Shown here in pieces: positions 37,984-47,108 of a stretch of DNA of 64,000 bases; positions within the stretch are counted from its first letter, which is position 1; every line of letters begins with the position of its first letter. Source of the stretch: Luzula sylvatica (Eukaryota; Streptophyta; Magnoliopsida; Poales; Juncaceae); contig OX326958.1 of the NCBI GenBank assembly GCA_946800325.1, positions 27,258,914-27,322,913 on the forward strand, given 5' to 3'. The translations under genes were made by a program, and so were the position numbers. Below the pieces are notes generated by a model. That model searched no databases, was not told the DNA's origin, and saw only the letters and a program-made list of their open reading frames with translations.

Positions 37984-39394
37984 CTCCAAAGTGTACACGC
38001 CGAATTCTCCATTATTTAGTTATTACGTTCAATTATATTGATAATTAAGATATATAATTAAATATTCAGTAAAATTCATTCAAATTTATGAATTCGAACA
38101 ATTATTAATTATGTATTAAGTTAACGGCCAACATGTACTCGTTATTATTTTAATTAAATACACTAATTAAGACATAGAGATGTTATGGTAAAATTTGGAT
38201 AATTTCGATTCGTCTATTTAATTAAAATGATAACCAGTACATGTTAGCTGTTAACTTAATATATAATTAATAATTGTTTGAATTCATAAATTTGAATAAA
38301 TTTTACTGAATATTTAATTATATATCTTAATTATCAATATAATTGAACGTAATGACTAAATAATGGAGAATTCGACGTGTACACTTTGGAGGGGTTTAAT
38401 TTTTTTATATATTTTTTCAACAGTGCCACGTGTGTGTGTCAGATATTAAAAATAAAAAAATTAATTTCCTCCAAAATGTACCCGCCGAATTATCCATTAT
38501 TTAGTTATTACGTTCAATTATGTTGATAATTAAGAAATATAATTAAATATTCAGTAAAATTTATTCAAATTTAAGTATTCGAATAATTATTAAATATGTA
38601 TTAAGTTAACAACCAACATGTACTAGTTATTATTTTTATTAAATATACCAATTTAGAACATAGATAATGTTTTGGTAAAATTCGGAAACAAATACCAAAT
38701 TTTATCATAACATGATCTATGTTCTAAATTAGTATATTTAATTAAAATAATAACCAATAGATGTTAGTTGTTAACTTAATACGTAATTAATAATTGTTCG
38801 AATTCATATATTTGAATAAATTTTACTGAATATTTAATTATATTTCTTAATCATCAACATAATTGAACGTAATAACTAAATAATGGATAATTCGGCGGGT
38901 ACATTTTGGAGTAGAATAAAAAAAAATTTAATATCTGACACACACCACGTGATCCGTTTGAAAAAATATATAAAAATTTTATTCTACTCACAAATGTAAC
39001 CGCCGAATAATCCATTATTTAGTTATCACGTTCAATTATATTGATAATTAAGATATATAATTAAATATTCAGTAAAATTTATTCAAATTTAAGTATTCGA
39101 ATAATTATTAATTACGTATTAAGTTAACAGCTAACATGTACTGGTTATCATTTTAATTAAATATACTAATTATAACATAGAAATATTATGATAAAATTTG
39201 GATAATTTCGATTCGTATATTTAATTAAAATAATAACCATTACATATTAGCTCTTAATTTAATACATAATTAATATTCATTCAAATTCATAAATTTGAAT
39301 AAATTTTACTGAATATTTAATTATATATCTTAATTATCAATATAATTGAACGTAATAACTAAATAATGGAGAATTCGACGGGTACATCTTGGAG
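37984..39394. repeat. hierarchical palindrome: three long inverted repeats with inverted spacers
   Basis: Three consecutive foldback units (37984-38391, 38469-38911, 38987-39394; 408, 443 and 408 bp) each start with a CTCCAAARTGTA-type arm and end with its complement. Each arm is about 190-220 bp. The two spacers (38392-38468 and 38912-38986) are reverse complements of one another and each contains a CACGTG core. Because the outer units are also palindromic, the whole 1.41 kb is roughly symmetrical about 38690. The central unit is complete to its middle; the outer two lack about 35 bp of it. The form suits MITE or foldback-type DNA transposons, but no target duplication was found. Confidence 0.85.
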
Positions 39395-39776
39395 TGGAAT
39401 AATTTTTTTTTTTAAATATCTGATGTATATTAAAGTCGCAGTTTCAAACTCCGCTTTTCACCAAGGCGCCATTTCAAAGCTCGCCTTTTTACTAGGCGTT
39501 GTTTCAAAGCCCACTCCCCTTTTAATTATCTGTTCAGCGCGTAATTAAGAAAAGGCGCTGAACCATTCCCCGCCCAGCAAAAAAACGCTGAATGGTACTC
39601 CGCAAAAGATATTTTGGTAATTATGTTCAAAACTTGATTATTTCGCGAATTTTTTTTCCAAACACGGTTACTACAGTAAAATTCCCTTTTATAAGCATGC
39701 AAAGTTTATTTTCATAATGCAACTTAGTTTTGTAACTATAAAAGCATGACAATGATGAATATATAAAACTCGTGCA
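39395..39776. other. intergenic DNA with a short 31-bp tandem repeat
   Basis: About three imperfect copies of a 31-bp unit, each beginning TTTCAAA and containing CGCCTTTT and AGGCG, lie at about 39440-39520. The rest is AT-rich and no gene is seen. The last 17 bases of the region before the LINE form its target duplication (39777-39793). Confidence 0.6.
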
Positions 39777-39845
39777 ATTATTTTGCTCACTCATCAAACT
39801 TGTTTCCTGGAATTTTCATAATCCATCCATTCTCCATATCATTCG

Positions 39846-39876
<31 letters not shown>

Positions 39877-39878
<2 letters not shown>

Positions 39879-42800
39879 GACAATACCTACGCCCATCAAA
39901 CTTGTTTCCTGGAATGTACGCGGACTAGGCGACCCTAACAAATGCAAACTGGTCAAAAATACAATCAAAGAAAGTTTGGCCGAGATTGTATGCATTCAAG
40001 AAACTAAATGGTCTAACCCTGATTTTTTTCACCTAAGAAGAATATGCCCATATAAGTTTCAAAAAGTCATTTTTAGCAACGCGAAAGGCACTAAAGGCGG
40101 CCTATTGACAGCTTGGAATGGGAAGTGGACTCTTATCGACTCCTTCAGTAACAAATTTCTCATCTCCACCACCTTGGGCCATCACTCAGGTAAGAGTATT
40201 ACAATTATTAATGTTTACGGACCGATTACTTCAACACTCAAACCTCAGTTCATCTCCTTACTTTATGATCACACACTGGCTAAAAACATACCACACATAA
40301 TAGCCGGTGACTTTAACATTATGAGATGGACTGAAGATACCACGGGAGAACCACACCCTATCCAGGAAAGGAACCTTCTAAATGACTTCATTTCTGGAAA
40401 AGGACTTCTAGAGGTACCCACCCAAGGTCGCAAATTTACCTATTCTAATAAAAGAGAAACTCCCACATTATCAAAACTAGATCGAATATTATTGTCATCA
40501 CACTTTGCGGTACCTTCAATTAAAAGCAGTTTACAACTTCTTACCTCCACAACCTCTGATCACTCTCCATTGTCCCTTACAATAACAACAGTTGCAATTC
40601 CCACACGTCAATTCCGTTTCGAAAGATTCTGGCTCCGTGACGAAAATTTAACACCCGTAATCTTACAAGCTTGGAATATTCTACAACCATCCAATAATGT
40701 CATCGAAGATTACTCGGCAAGACTATCATCGCTCAAAAAAACTCTTAGCCAGTGGGCAAAAGAAAAATACTCCAACCTCGATTCTTCATTAAATAGATGT
40801 AAAAGATGCCTTGCAATGATTGAGGCATTCGAAGAATCTAGAAAATTACACGCTACGGAAATTTTACTCAGAAATAATTTAAAAATTCGGGCCCATCTTT
40901 TGGCAACGATGCAAGAAGACAAATGGCAACAACGTTCCTCTTCAAGATGGATTAAATTAGGTGACAACAATACAAGATATTTCCACTCCTTGGCTTCAGG
41001 CCGCAAACAACAAAACTCAATCTCCTCCATTTTAGTGGATGGACAGATTATTTCCGATACAATTGCCATAAACAGGGAATTCACAACGTACTATGAAAAG
41101 ATCTTGGGAATTCGATCACCCGTCATTCAAGTAACCTATATTCCAAACCTCCAATCCAATCTCCCTTCACAAATGGATCTTGTGAATGAATTCACAGAAG
41201 AAGAAATCAAAAGTGCTGTATCTTCATTACAAAAAGGGAAAGCTTGTGGGCCAGATGGTTTAATCACTGAATTCTTACAAATCTATTGGGATGTGATCAA
41301 ACCACAAATATTAGGAATATTCTTGCAATTTTACAACCTAAACATTGATCTATCCGCCATCAACAAATCTATCATCTCGCTTATTCCTAAAAAACAAAAT
41401 CCTACAGAAAGACAGGACTACCGTCCGATCAGTATAATATCTGCTCCCATTAAAATCTTGACGAAGGTCCTCTCCTCTAGACTACAACCATTTATGCCTC
41501 TTCTTATCTCAAGCTGTCAAACAGCTTTCATTAAAGGTAGATCTATCCTGGAAACATTTGTATCCACTAGAGAAATTTTATCTCATTTTCATAAACGGAA
41601 AATTCCATCTGTCCTAATAAAAATTGATTTTCAAAAAGCCTTTGATTCAGTCTCTTGGGACTATTTATTATACATTCTAAAAGAGAAAGGCTTCCATGAT
41701 AAATGGATCCAATGGAGTTCACTCCTACTTCAATCTTCTAGCTCCTCCATACTTACAAATGGAATACAAGGCAAGTATTTCCGACACAAGAGAGGATTAA
41801 GACAGGGGGACCCTTTGAGTCCTTTGTTTTTTAACCTTGCGGTAGACACCTTACAAATTATCCTTCAAAATATAAAACCACTACTCATGGGTAATTTCCA
41901 TCTAGCCCCGCAAACATTACAATATGCAGACGACACAATACTAATCATGGAAGCACATCCCAAGAATCTTCGGATTATTACTCACGCAATATCATGTTTC
42001 TCCAATATATCTGGCCTCCGAATTAATTGGGACAAGTCTTGCTTTGTTCCAATCGCAATTCCAGAGACAAATTTAAATAGTATTACCAATATTCTCAATT
42101 GCCAGAAAAAAGACTTTCCAATCCAATATTTGGGACTTTCTCTTTCCCACAAAAAACCAACTAAATTAGTATTTCAACCATTGATAGCTAGGATAAGACA
42201 AAGACTAAACAAATGGCACGGTAAAATGCTGTCTCTAGGAGGAAGAATTACCCTTATTTCTTCCGTGCTAGCAGCACTGCCTATATATTACATGCAAGTA
42301 TTCAAGCTACCCTCCTACCTTATCAAACAAATAGTGTCCCTAATCCGAGACTTTTTCTGGACAGGAACGGACAAGTTCGTAAAAGGTAAATGTTTGGCCA
42401 GATGGTCCAAAATATGTTTACCTAAAAAATATGGAGGATTAGGGCTGAAGGATTTACACACTCAGAACACCACATTTCTACTAAAATGGCTTTTCAAAAT
42501 AGATTTTGAAGCTGACTCTCTCTGGACACACTACGTAAAAGAAATCTATGGCATACACCAAACAAAAATGTTACAACACGCTGCCTCCTCGTTCTCATCC
42601 TATTTCATGAAGGACCTACTTAAACTACAAAACATTTACAATTTTCTCACCTACAACACCAACAACGACAATGCAAAAGTTTTCTTGGCCAAACCATTTC
42701 CGCATGCAAAATTTTGCTCAAAAGAAATCTACGACAAACTGATTCACCCCGGGGTTATCTCGTCCTGGACGCCGGACATCTTCCAATTGAGAATTCCATT

Positions 42801-43209
42801 AAAAATCAAACTATTCCTATGGCTCGCCATTAACAATCGGATCCTGACACAAGAAAACCTAATGAAGAGGGGTTGGACCCATACAGCACAATGTGTCCTT
42901 TGCTCCGACCAAATCGAAACGACGGATCACCTCCTAGCGACATGTTCATATACTCGAACATGCCTTTCCAAGATGGACCTTCTTCCGATTTCTCGTGAAA
43001 ACCTGCTGGCCACATGGCAAGAGATACATCAAACCTACAAAAGCAAAACAACAAACAACGACCTATCAAAACAAAAATGGGCGGCTACGATATGGACGGT
43101 CTGGAAGGAACGTAACAATCGAATTTTCAGTCGAAGAGCAAAAATGCCTATCCTATTAGAAGACAACATAAGAAATTTAGTTAATAGTTGGTTAGTTGCA
43201 AAGCTTTAA
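39877..43209 (+). CDS. LINE ORF2 protein: endonuclease and reverse transcriptase
   Basis: 1,110 codons, uninterrupted. An AP-type endonuclease opens the protein (KLVSWNVRGLGDPNKCK, CIQETKW, then INVYGP, GDFNIMRW and SDHSPL), occupying roughly residues 1-230. The reverse transcriptase follows at about 430-720, with DYRPISIISAPIKILTKVL, KIDFQKAFDSVSWDYL, RGLRQGDPLSPLFFNL and the catalytic YADD at about residue 683. The C-terminus has the zf-RVT zinc-binding pattern CVLC...DHLLATC at about 1005-1030; no RNase H domain is evident. The protein nicks target DNA and primes reverse transcription of its own RNA there. ATG at 39877 is chosen because upstream sense codons come from the T-run and have no ATG. 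Confidence 0.93.
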
Positions 43210-43320
43210 TTTTCTTTTACTTTTTCTTGGGGGATCATGCGTTTAGCCTCCCCCTACCTCTCTGTAAATTAAGTATTGTGTTCTCACAATATTTCTTTTT
43301 ATAAAAATTGAGCCGATAAC

Positions 43321-43337
43321 GAGCACGTTTCGTGCTC
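43321..43337 (+). other. 3' terminal hairpin of the LINE
   Basis: GAGCACG-TTT-CGTGCTC forms a perfect 7-bp stem with a 3-base loop, 22 bases before the A-tail ends. In plant and animal LINEs such 3' stem-loops can be the recognition site for the element reverse transcriptase. The structure is seen; the role is inferred. Confidence 0.6.
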
Positions 43338-43376
43338 TAGGCCCACTTCAAAAAAAAAAATTATTTTGCTCACTCA

Positions 43377-43799
43377 CTCACCACTCAAATTTCCCACTAT
43401 CATAATGAAGTAAAAACTCCAATCCTATGTAACAAAGAAAATGGTGTAGGACGTGAAAGAGAGTTGAAACTTTGATCACTAATAAATTAATAAATGTTAG
43501 TTAATAATCAATTCAACAATTTTCTTTAAATGTTTGCATATAATAAAAATAAAATATCGGAGAAAATCAAGAAAAACAATTGAAGGAAAAAAAAAAAAAA
43601 AAAAAGGGGGGAAGGAACGATATAACAAAAATTAAAGTGCTTCATGTTTTTTGTGGATTCAATACAAATTTATTATTACCGAAACGAAATACAAAATATT
43701 ATGTGACTTATTTTTATGATTAAAATAGACTGGGTTCTTAAGTCCTACTTCTATTACTTAATTAAACAATATTATGTGACTTGGAGGAATATTATGTTA
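43377..43799. other. AT-rich intergenic DNA, no gene seen
   Basis: Contains a long A-run followed by GGGGGG near 43590-43612. Nothing else is recognised. Confidence 0.5.
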
Positions 43800-43807
43800 T
43801 GTATGAT

Positions 43808-43951
43808 CTATGTTGCGCGGATACTCCAAAAAACCGAATTTAGCCGTATCGCCGTATCCGTATCGTATCATAAATCATATGTTAAATTACCGTATCGCCG
43901 TATCCGATACGCGTCGCCATATCGCCGTATCGACGTATCCGTGCAACACAG
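43808..43951. mobile_element. hAT-type MITE, 144 bp, 8-bp TSD
   Basis: The ends CTATGTTGCGCGGATAC and (complement) CTGTGTTGCACGGATAC form inverted repeats. The perfect 8-bp duplication TGTATGAT lies at 43800-43807 and 43952-43959. The interior consists of repeated CCGTATC and CGTATCG motifs. It belongs to the same family as 53986-54509 and carries no coding sequence. Confidence 0.88.
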
Positions 43952-43959
43952 TGTATGAT

Positions 43960-44393
43960 ACAATATTCCATTTTGCTATGCATTATGGGACTACATATGG
44001 CATATTTTAGTGGAGAGAACTCCCTTTCACTAAAAGCATTATCCATTCATTCACACTTGCTAAGATATGTTTGTTGTAAAGTAAATATTTTGTTAATTTG
44101 GCTTTTAATCAATATATCAATATAAAAATTATCTTAATCCATGTACTTATAGATTTATTCGTATAGAATTTGATTTCATCTTCTAGTAACGTAAAGAATC
44201 TGATTCCACCTAAAAACAACATTTATCACCAACCATTTAATTTTATTCTCTTGCCACATAAATATCTATATATTTTATATGAATAGATTCTTCTCTTTTA
44301 TCTCATGATAAATACATAGACAACGATAAGTCAAAATTCGATCTTTTTCTCCAAAGCCTCTTTCTTCCTCTTGTTCGTTCTCAAAAGAGCCGA
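43960..44393 (+). promoter_or_regulatory. putative promoter region of the 44394 gene
   Basis: AT-rich upstream region with a TATA-like TATATATTTT at about 44267-44276, some 120 bp before the ATG, and a pyrimidine-rich leader (TTTTTCTCC, CCTCTTTCTTCCTC) at 44340-44380, as is common in plant 5' leaders. Placement is by position only. Confidence 0.35.
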
Positions 44394-44711
44394 ATGGGTC
44401 GAACTCGTTCGACAGAAAAACTACTAGCGGTTCTTTTCGGTCTTTTAGCGGTACTATCGCCACTATACATAGATCGAAGATCCGTGACTGAAGACGACGA
44501 TGATGATGATGCATCGAGTGGAATTCTCGCCATGTGGCTTCCTTTGCTTTTGATTTTTCTTATTGTGGGGATTAATTTTACGTGTTTTATGGATACGGGG
44601 TATTTGCGTTTTGATCCTTATTGGATACATCGAGTTGGAGGCTCTTCTTGTGGAATTGTAATTTGTCTTTTGGTTCTTGGTTTCGTTTTGAAATGTAAAG
44701 CTTATGTGTGA
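44394..44711 (+). CDS. small predicted multi-pass membrane protein, 105 aa
   Basis: A single-exon ORF with three hydrophobic segments: about residues 8-25 (LLAVLFGLLAVLSPLYI), 46-66 (MWLPLLLIFLIVGINFT) and 84-99. A short acidic loop EDDDDDD lies between the first two, and the C-terminus is basic (KCKAYV). The first segment could act as a signal anchor. The pattern of a charged start, helix, acidic loop and two further helices resembles small plant proteins annotated only as transmembrane proteins; no catalytic motif or known domain is recognised. It has no intron, and GC content exceeds that of the surrounding intergenic DNA. It is a good gene candidate because it sits in the gene island, but transcription evidence would be needed to be sure. 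Confidence 0.6.
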   Translation: MGRTRSTEKLLAVLFGLLAVLSPLYIDRRSVTEDDDDDDASSGILAMWLPLLLIFLIVGINFTCFMDTGYLRFDPYWIHRVGGSSCGIVICLLVLGFVLKCKAYV

Positions 44712-44846
44712 ATTTGAAACAATGAGATTGTAATTTGACTTATTTTTGTTTAATGTGATTTTGAATGTTACGCATAAACAAGCAAATATTTGTCTTCAAA
44801 TAAGAAATGAGAAATTACATACTTGTGAATCGTTTACAGAGAAAAA

Positions 44847-45380
44847 TCAATCGCGTGATGCGGATTGAAAAATATAAAAAGCTGCACCGAGTCCAATCAA
44901 TGCTGTGAGAGACAGAGCAATTGTGGGTAATGGAGCGCTAAATCCAAAATTCTGCAAAGAGGAGATTTCAATTTTCAAATTGGATTATACCCAAATCGAC
45001 TAATTCGAAAGAGAAGGAAGGTTTAATATTTTACCTGAAGAAGGCCTTTTCCAGTTGTTAATTCGACAGTAATCGCAGCAGTAAAACCGAGCATTGCACC
45101 CCGGCTCAACCATACATCCAATCCGTCTTTTTTCTGCGTTCCTTGTTCACATCTTATTACGTTACGAGACATTGCTCTTAAATTAACCTTCCTTCTCTTG
45201 ATTAATAAAACCTGAGGAGGAATTGCTGCACACAGAAAACAAAATCACAATTCACAAGCAAATTCGCAATTAAAATACTATTATAAAACAATGGAGCTCT
45301 GTAATTATCTGATTGAATAGTTAATTACCACGGTAGAGACCAAGATTGAAGGAAGATGGAAGGAGAAGAGACTGCGCCAT
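44847..45380 (-). CDS. plastid-targeted LHC-like small membrane protein, 115 aa, 3 exons
   Basis: Exons on the minus strand: 45329-45380, 45035-45225 and 44847-44951; both introns are GT-AG and phases agree. The N-terminus (MAQSLLLPSSFNLGLYRG, then a basic, Ser/Arg-containing stretch) looks like a chloroplast transit peptide. The mature part has a first helix, DVWLSRGAMLGFTAAITVE followed by LTTGKGLL. This resembles the chlorophyll-binding helix of light-harvesting-like (LIL, SEP, one-helix) proteins, with the Arg and AMLGF kept, Asp in place of Glu and Ser in place of Asn. A second helix (LPTIALSLTALIGLGAAFYIF) ends in QSASRD. A thylakoid location and a photoprotective or assembly role are inferred from family resemblance. 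The gene is divergent from the lumen-protein gene at 45565. Confidence 0.72.
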
Positions 45381-45564
45381 GGTAAGAGATTCAGCGAGAA
45401 CCACTGAACAGCAAGAGCTGAGGCTTATCCATGCTTCTTCTACACAAAACCGGGACTCTTATTCCCGTATTCTGTTAAAACCTGAATTTCATTTCCCGGA
45501 TTCGTAGGAAAGGGGCATTTGTGGCGGGGAAAGAAGCAACCACGGATCAGTATTTTCTATTCTC
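45381..45564. promoter_or_regulatory. 184-bp bidirectional promoter between two plastid-protein genes
   Basis: The start codons of the divergent genes at 45380 (-) and 45565 (+) are only 184 bp apart, so both 5' leaders and promoters lie here. A GATAAG-type I-box (complement of CTTATCC, about 45423-45429), a motif common in light-regulated plant promoters, is present. No clear TATA box is seen on either strand, as in many photosynthetic gene promoters. Shared regulation is inferred. Confidence 0.55.
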
Positions 45565-46753
45565 ATGTCGTTACCACTCACTAGCAGCGGTGCAGTTCTC
45601 ACCACGACCGGTCACCGGCGACGAGTTGTGGTCACTTTCTCGGTGGCTCCGTCACCGCAATGTAGGTTCCAGAGCACGAGGCGGTCTCTCTCTTTTGCTA
45701 CCATTCTCTTCTTAACCACCTCCTCCTTCGCTAATCCGAATTGTAAACCATTATTGATTTACTTCAATAAATCTGAGACAATGATTATATACTAATTATA
45801 ACTTTTGATTATGGCAATTTCAATAATATCTGGAATATTCGTTTCGTGCAGGTGCCGATGCTGGTCCATTTGACAAATACGTTAAAAGGTCTCTCTTTTA
45901 TCATCCCTTTTTATCATTTGATTTGTGTATGAAGATCTCTCAATTTATGAAATAATCTTTGTTGAAAGGAAAAAGCTCGAACCTTTAGAGGCTTACGTTC
46001 CAGCAGTACTCTTATCACTAGACCAATTCAAGGATTTACGTAACCATCTCCAATTCAGTTTGTAATACAAGTAAAATCCATCAAGCCAGTGTTATTAACA
46101 AGTCTAATTCTAATCATGGCAGAGAAATCGCTAGGAGAAGACGAGCCTAGATATGATGTAGGCAGAAGTTTACTTCGTTCTGGCCCCGCAGCATCTTTAC
46201 GTATAAATATCCGAGCCGTAAGTATTATACTTTTCTTTTTCATATTATTATATGATGATGAAATGATTTGGAATTACAGATGGCGCAATACGCAGATGAT
46301 TACGGGAAAGGGAAGGTTGCTACAGACGCAGTCGACGAGTGCCTTAGGTACACTCCCGTCTCCCAAATTTCTTGCGACTAGATTGATTGATAGATCATAA
46401 TTAGCATTTTATTTAACAGGGCATTAGAGGATCTCGATTCATTATTGTTGCGTGCAACGAGAAAAGATACTTCAGCATCAACTAAATCGATGAGAGGCAA
46501 ACTCACCGTCGCACTTGCAGCTTTAGACAAGTATTACGACTCCAAACTCTCCCTTCTTTACATTTATACTACTTCCAATTTGTAATTAGAACTATTTCTT
46601 TTTTCTTTCAGCTTGCTGGAGACGGTACCGTTAGATGTATTGGATAAAGGCAAGGCAATCGCAGATGCATACAGAACTCCAAGTTACGAGCAAGGACCCA
46701 ACGAACTTCAAATACCAAATTCAGAAATCAAGAAGTTGGAATCCCTCCTTTGA
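45565..46753 (+). CDS. probable thylakoid-lumen protein, 233 aa, 7 exons
   Basis: Exons: 45565-45742, 45852-45888, 45969-46039, 46123-46217, 46280-46347, 46420-46530 and 46612-46753; every junction is GT-AG and the joined frame is open to TGA at 46751-46753. The N-terminus is a bipartite plastid presequence: a Ser/Thr/Arg-rich transit region, then a twin-arginine signal (RRSLSFATILFLTTSSFA) suggesting Tat import into the thylakoid lumen. The mature part starts near ADAGPFDKYVKRKKLEPLEA and is helical. It includes RSLLRSGPAASLRINIRA and a repeated LDSLL/LDNLL heptad-like pattern, reminiscent of a PsbQ-type helix bundle. No catalytic residues are evident. I recognise it as a conserved plant lumenal protein of unknown function but cannot name it. 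It is head-to-head with the LHC-like gene and convergent with FBL15. Confidence 0.82.
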
Positions 46754-47108
46754 TTCAAAGCCATTTATTTGTTTGATTAAACTTGTGATGTTTTATATGA
46801 AAATCCGAATAAAACAAAGGTAGTAAAACAAAATGATACAATACAACAAGGATCCAGTTTATATCAATCTGTCTTGGTAGCAAACAACACGACACAGCTA
46901 CAAAACAGTAAAAACGGTACAACATAAAGAAAGCACGAGATAGACCGACACGGCTCTCCAGTTTTGATTATGTACAGCAAAGGGTCGCCTAAAGGGTCTT
47001 TTTTTGTCTTTTTGTTTCAAACTCTTCAAGGTTTTCAAATAAATAAGGTCGGGTACAAATGACGAAACAAACACACACAAAGTTCACGAGCTTAAATAAG
47101 TATTGCGC
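46754..47108. other. convergent 3' region between the lumen-protein gene and FBL15
   Basis: Holds the two 3' untranslated regions. AATAAAACAAAG at about 46808-46818 could serve the plus-strand gene as a poly(A) signal. No further gene is seen. Confidence 0.5.

Larger units (their letters stand above)
39794..43359 (+). mobile_element. LINE (non-LTR retrotransposon), intact ORF2, 17-bp TSD
   Basis: Perfect 17-bp duplications ATTATTTTGCTCACTCA flank the element (39777-39793 and 43360-43376). It ends in an A-tail preceded by a 3' hairpin (43321-43337). ORF1 is absent, so the copy is 5'-truncated or comes from a lineage with only ORF2. The 5' leader (39794-39876) starts with 20 bases that recur at 39896 inside the ORF, then carries a run of about 27 T. 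The intact ORF and perfect TSD point to a recent insertion. Confidence 0.95.

Noticed and set aside
39772..39876. 35-residue N-terminal extension of the LINE ORF2
   Set aside because: It starts at a non-ATG codon in the target duplication and runs through a poly-T stretch coding for phenylalanine. The first ATG is at 39877, just before the endonuclease core.
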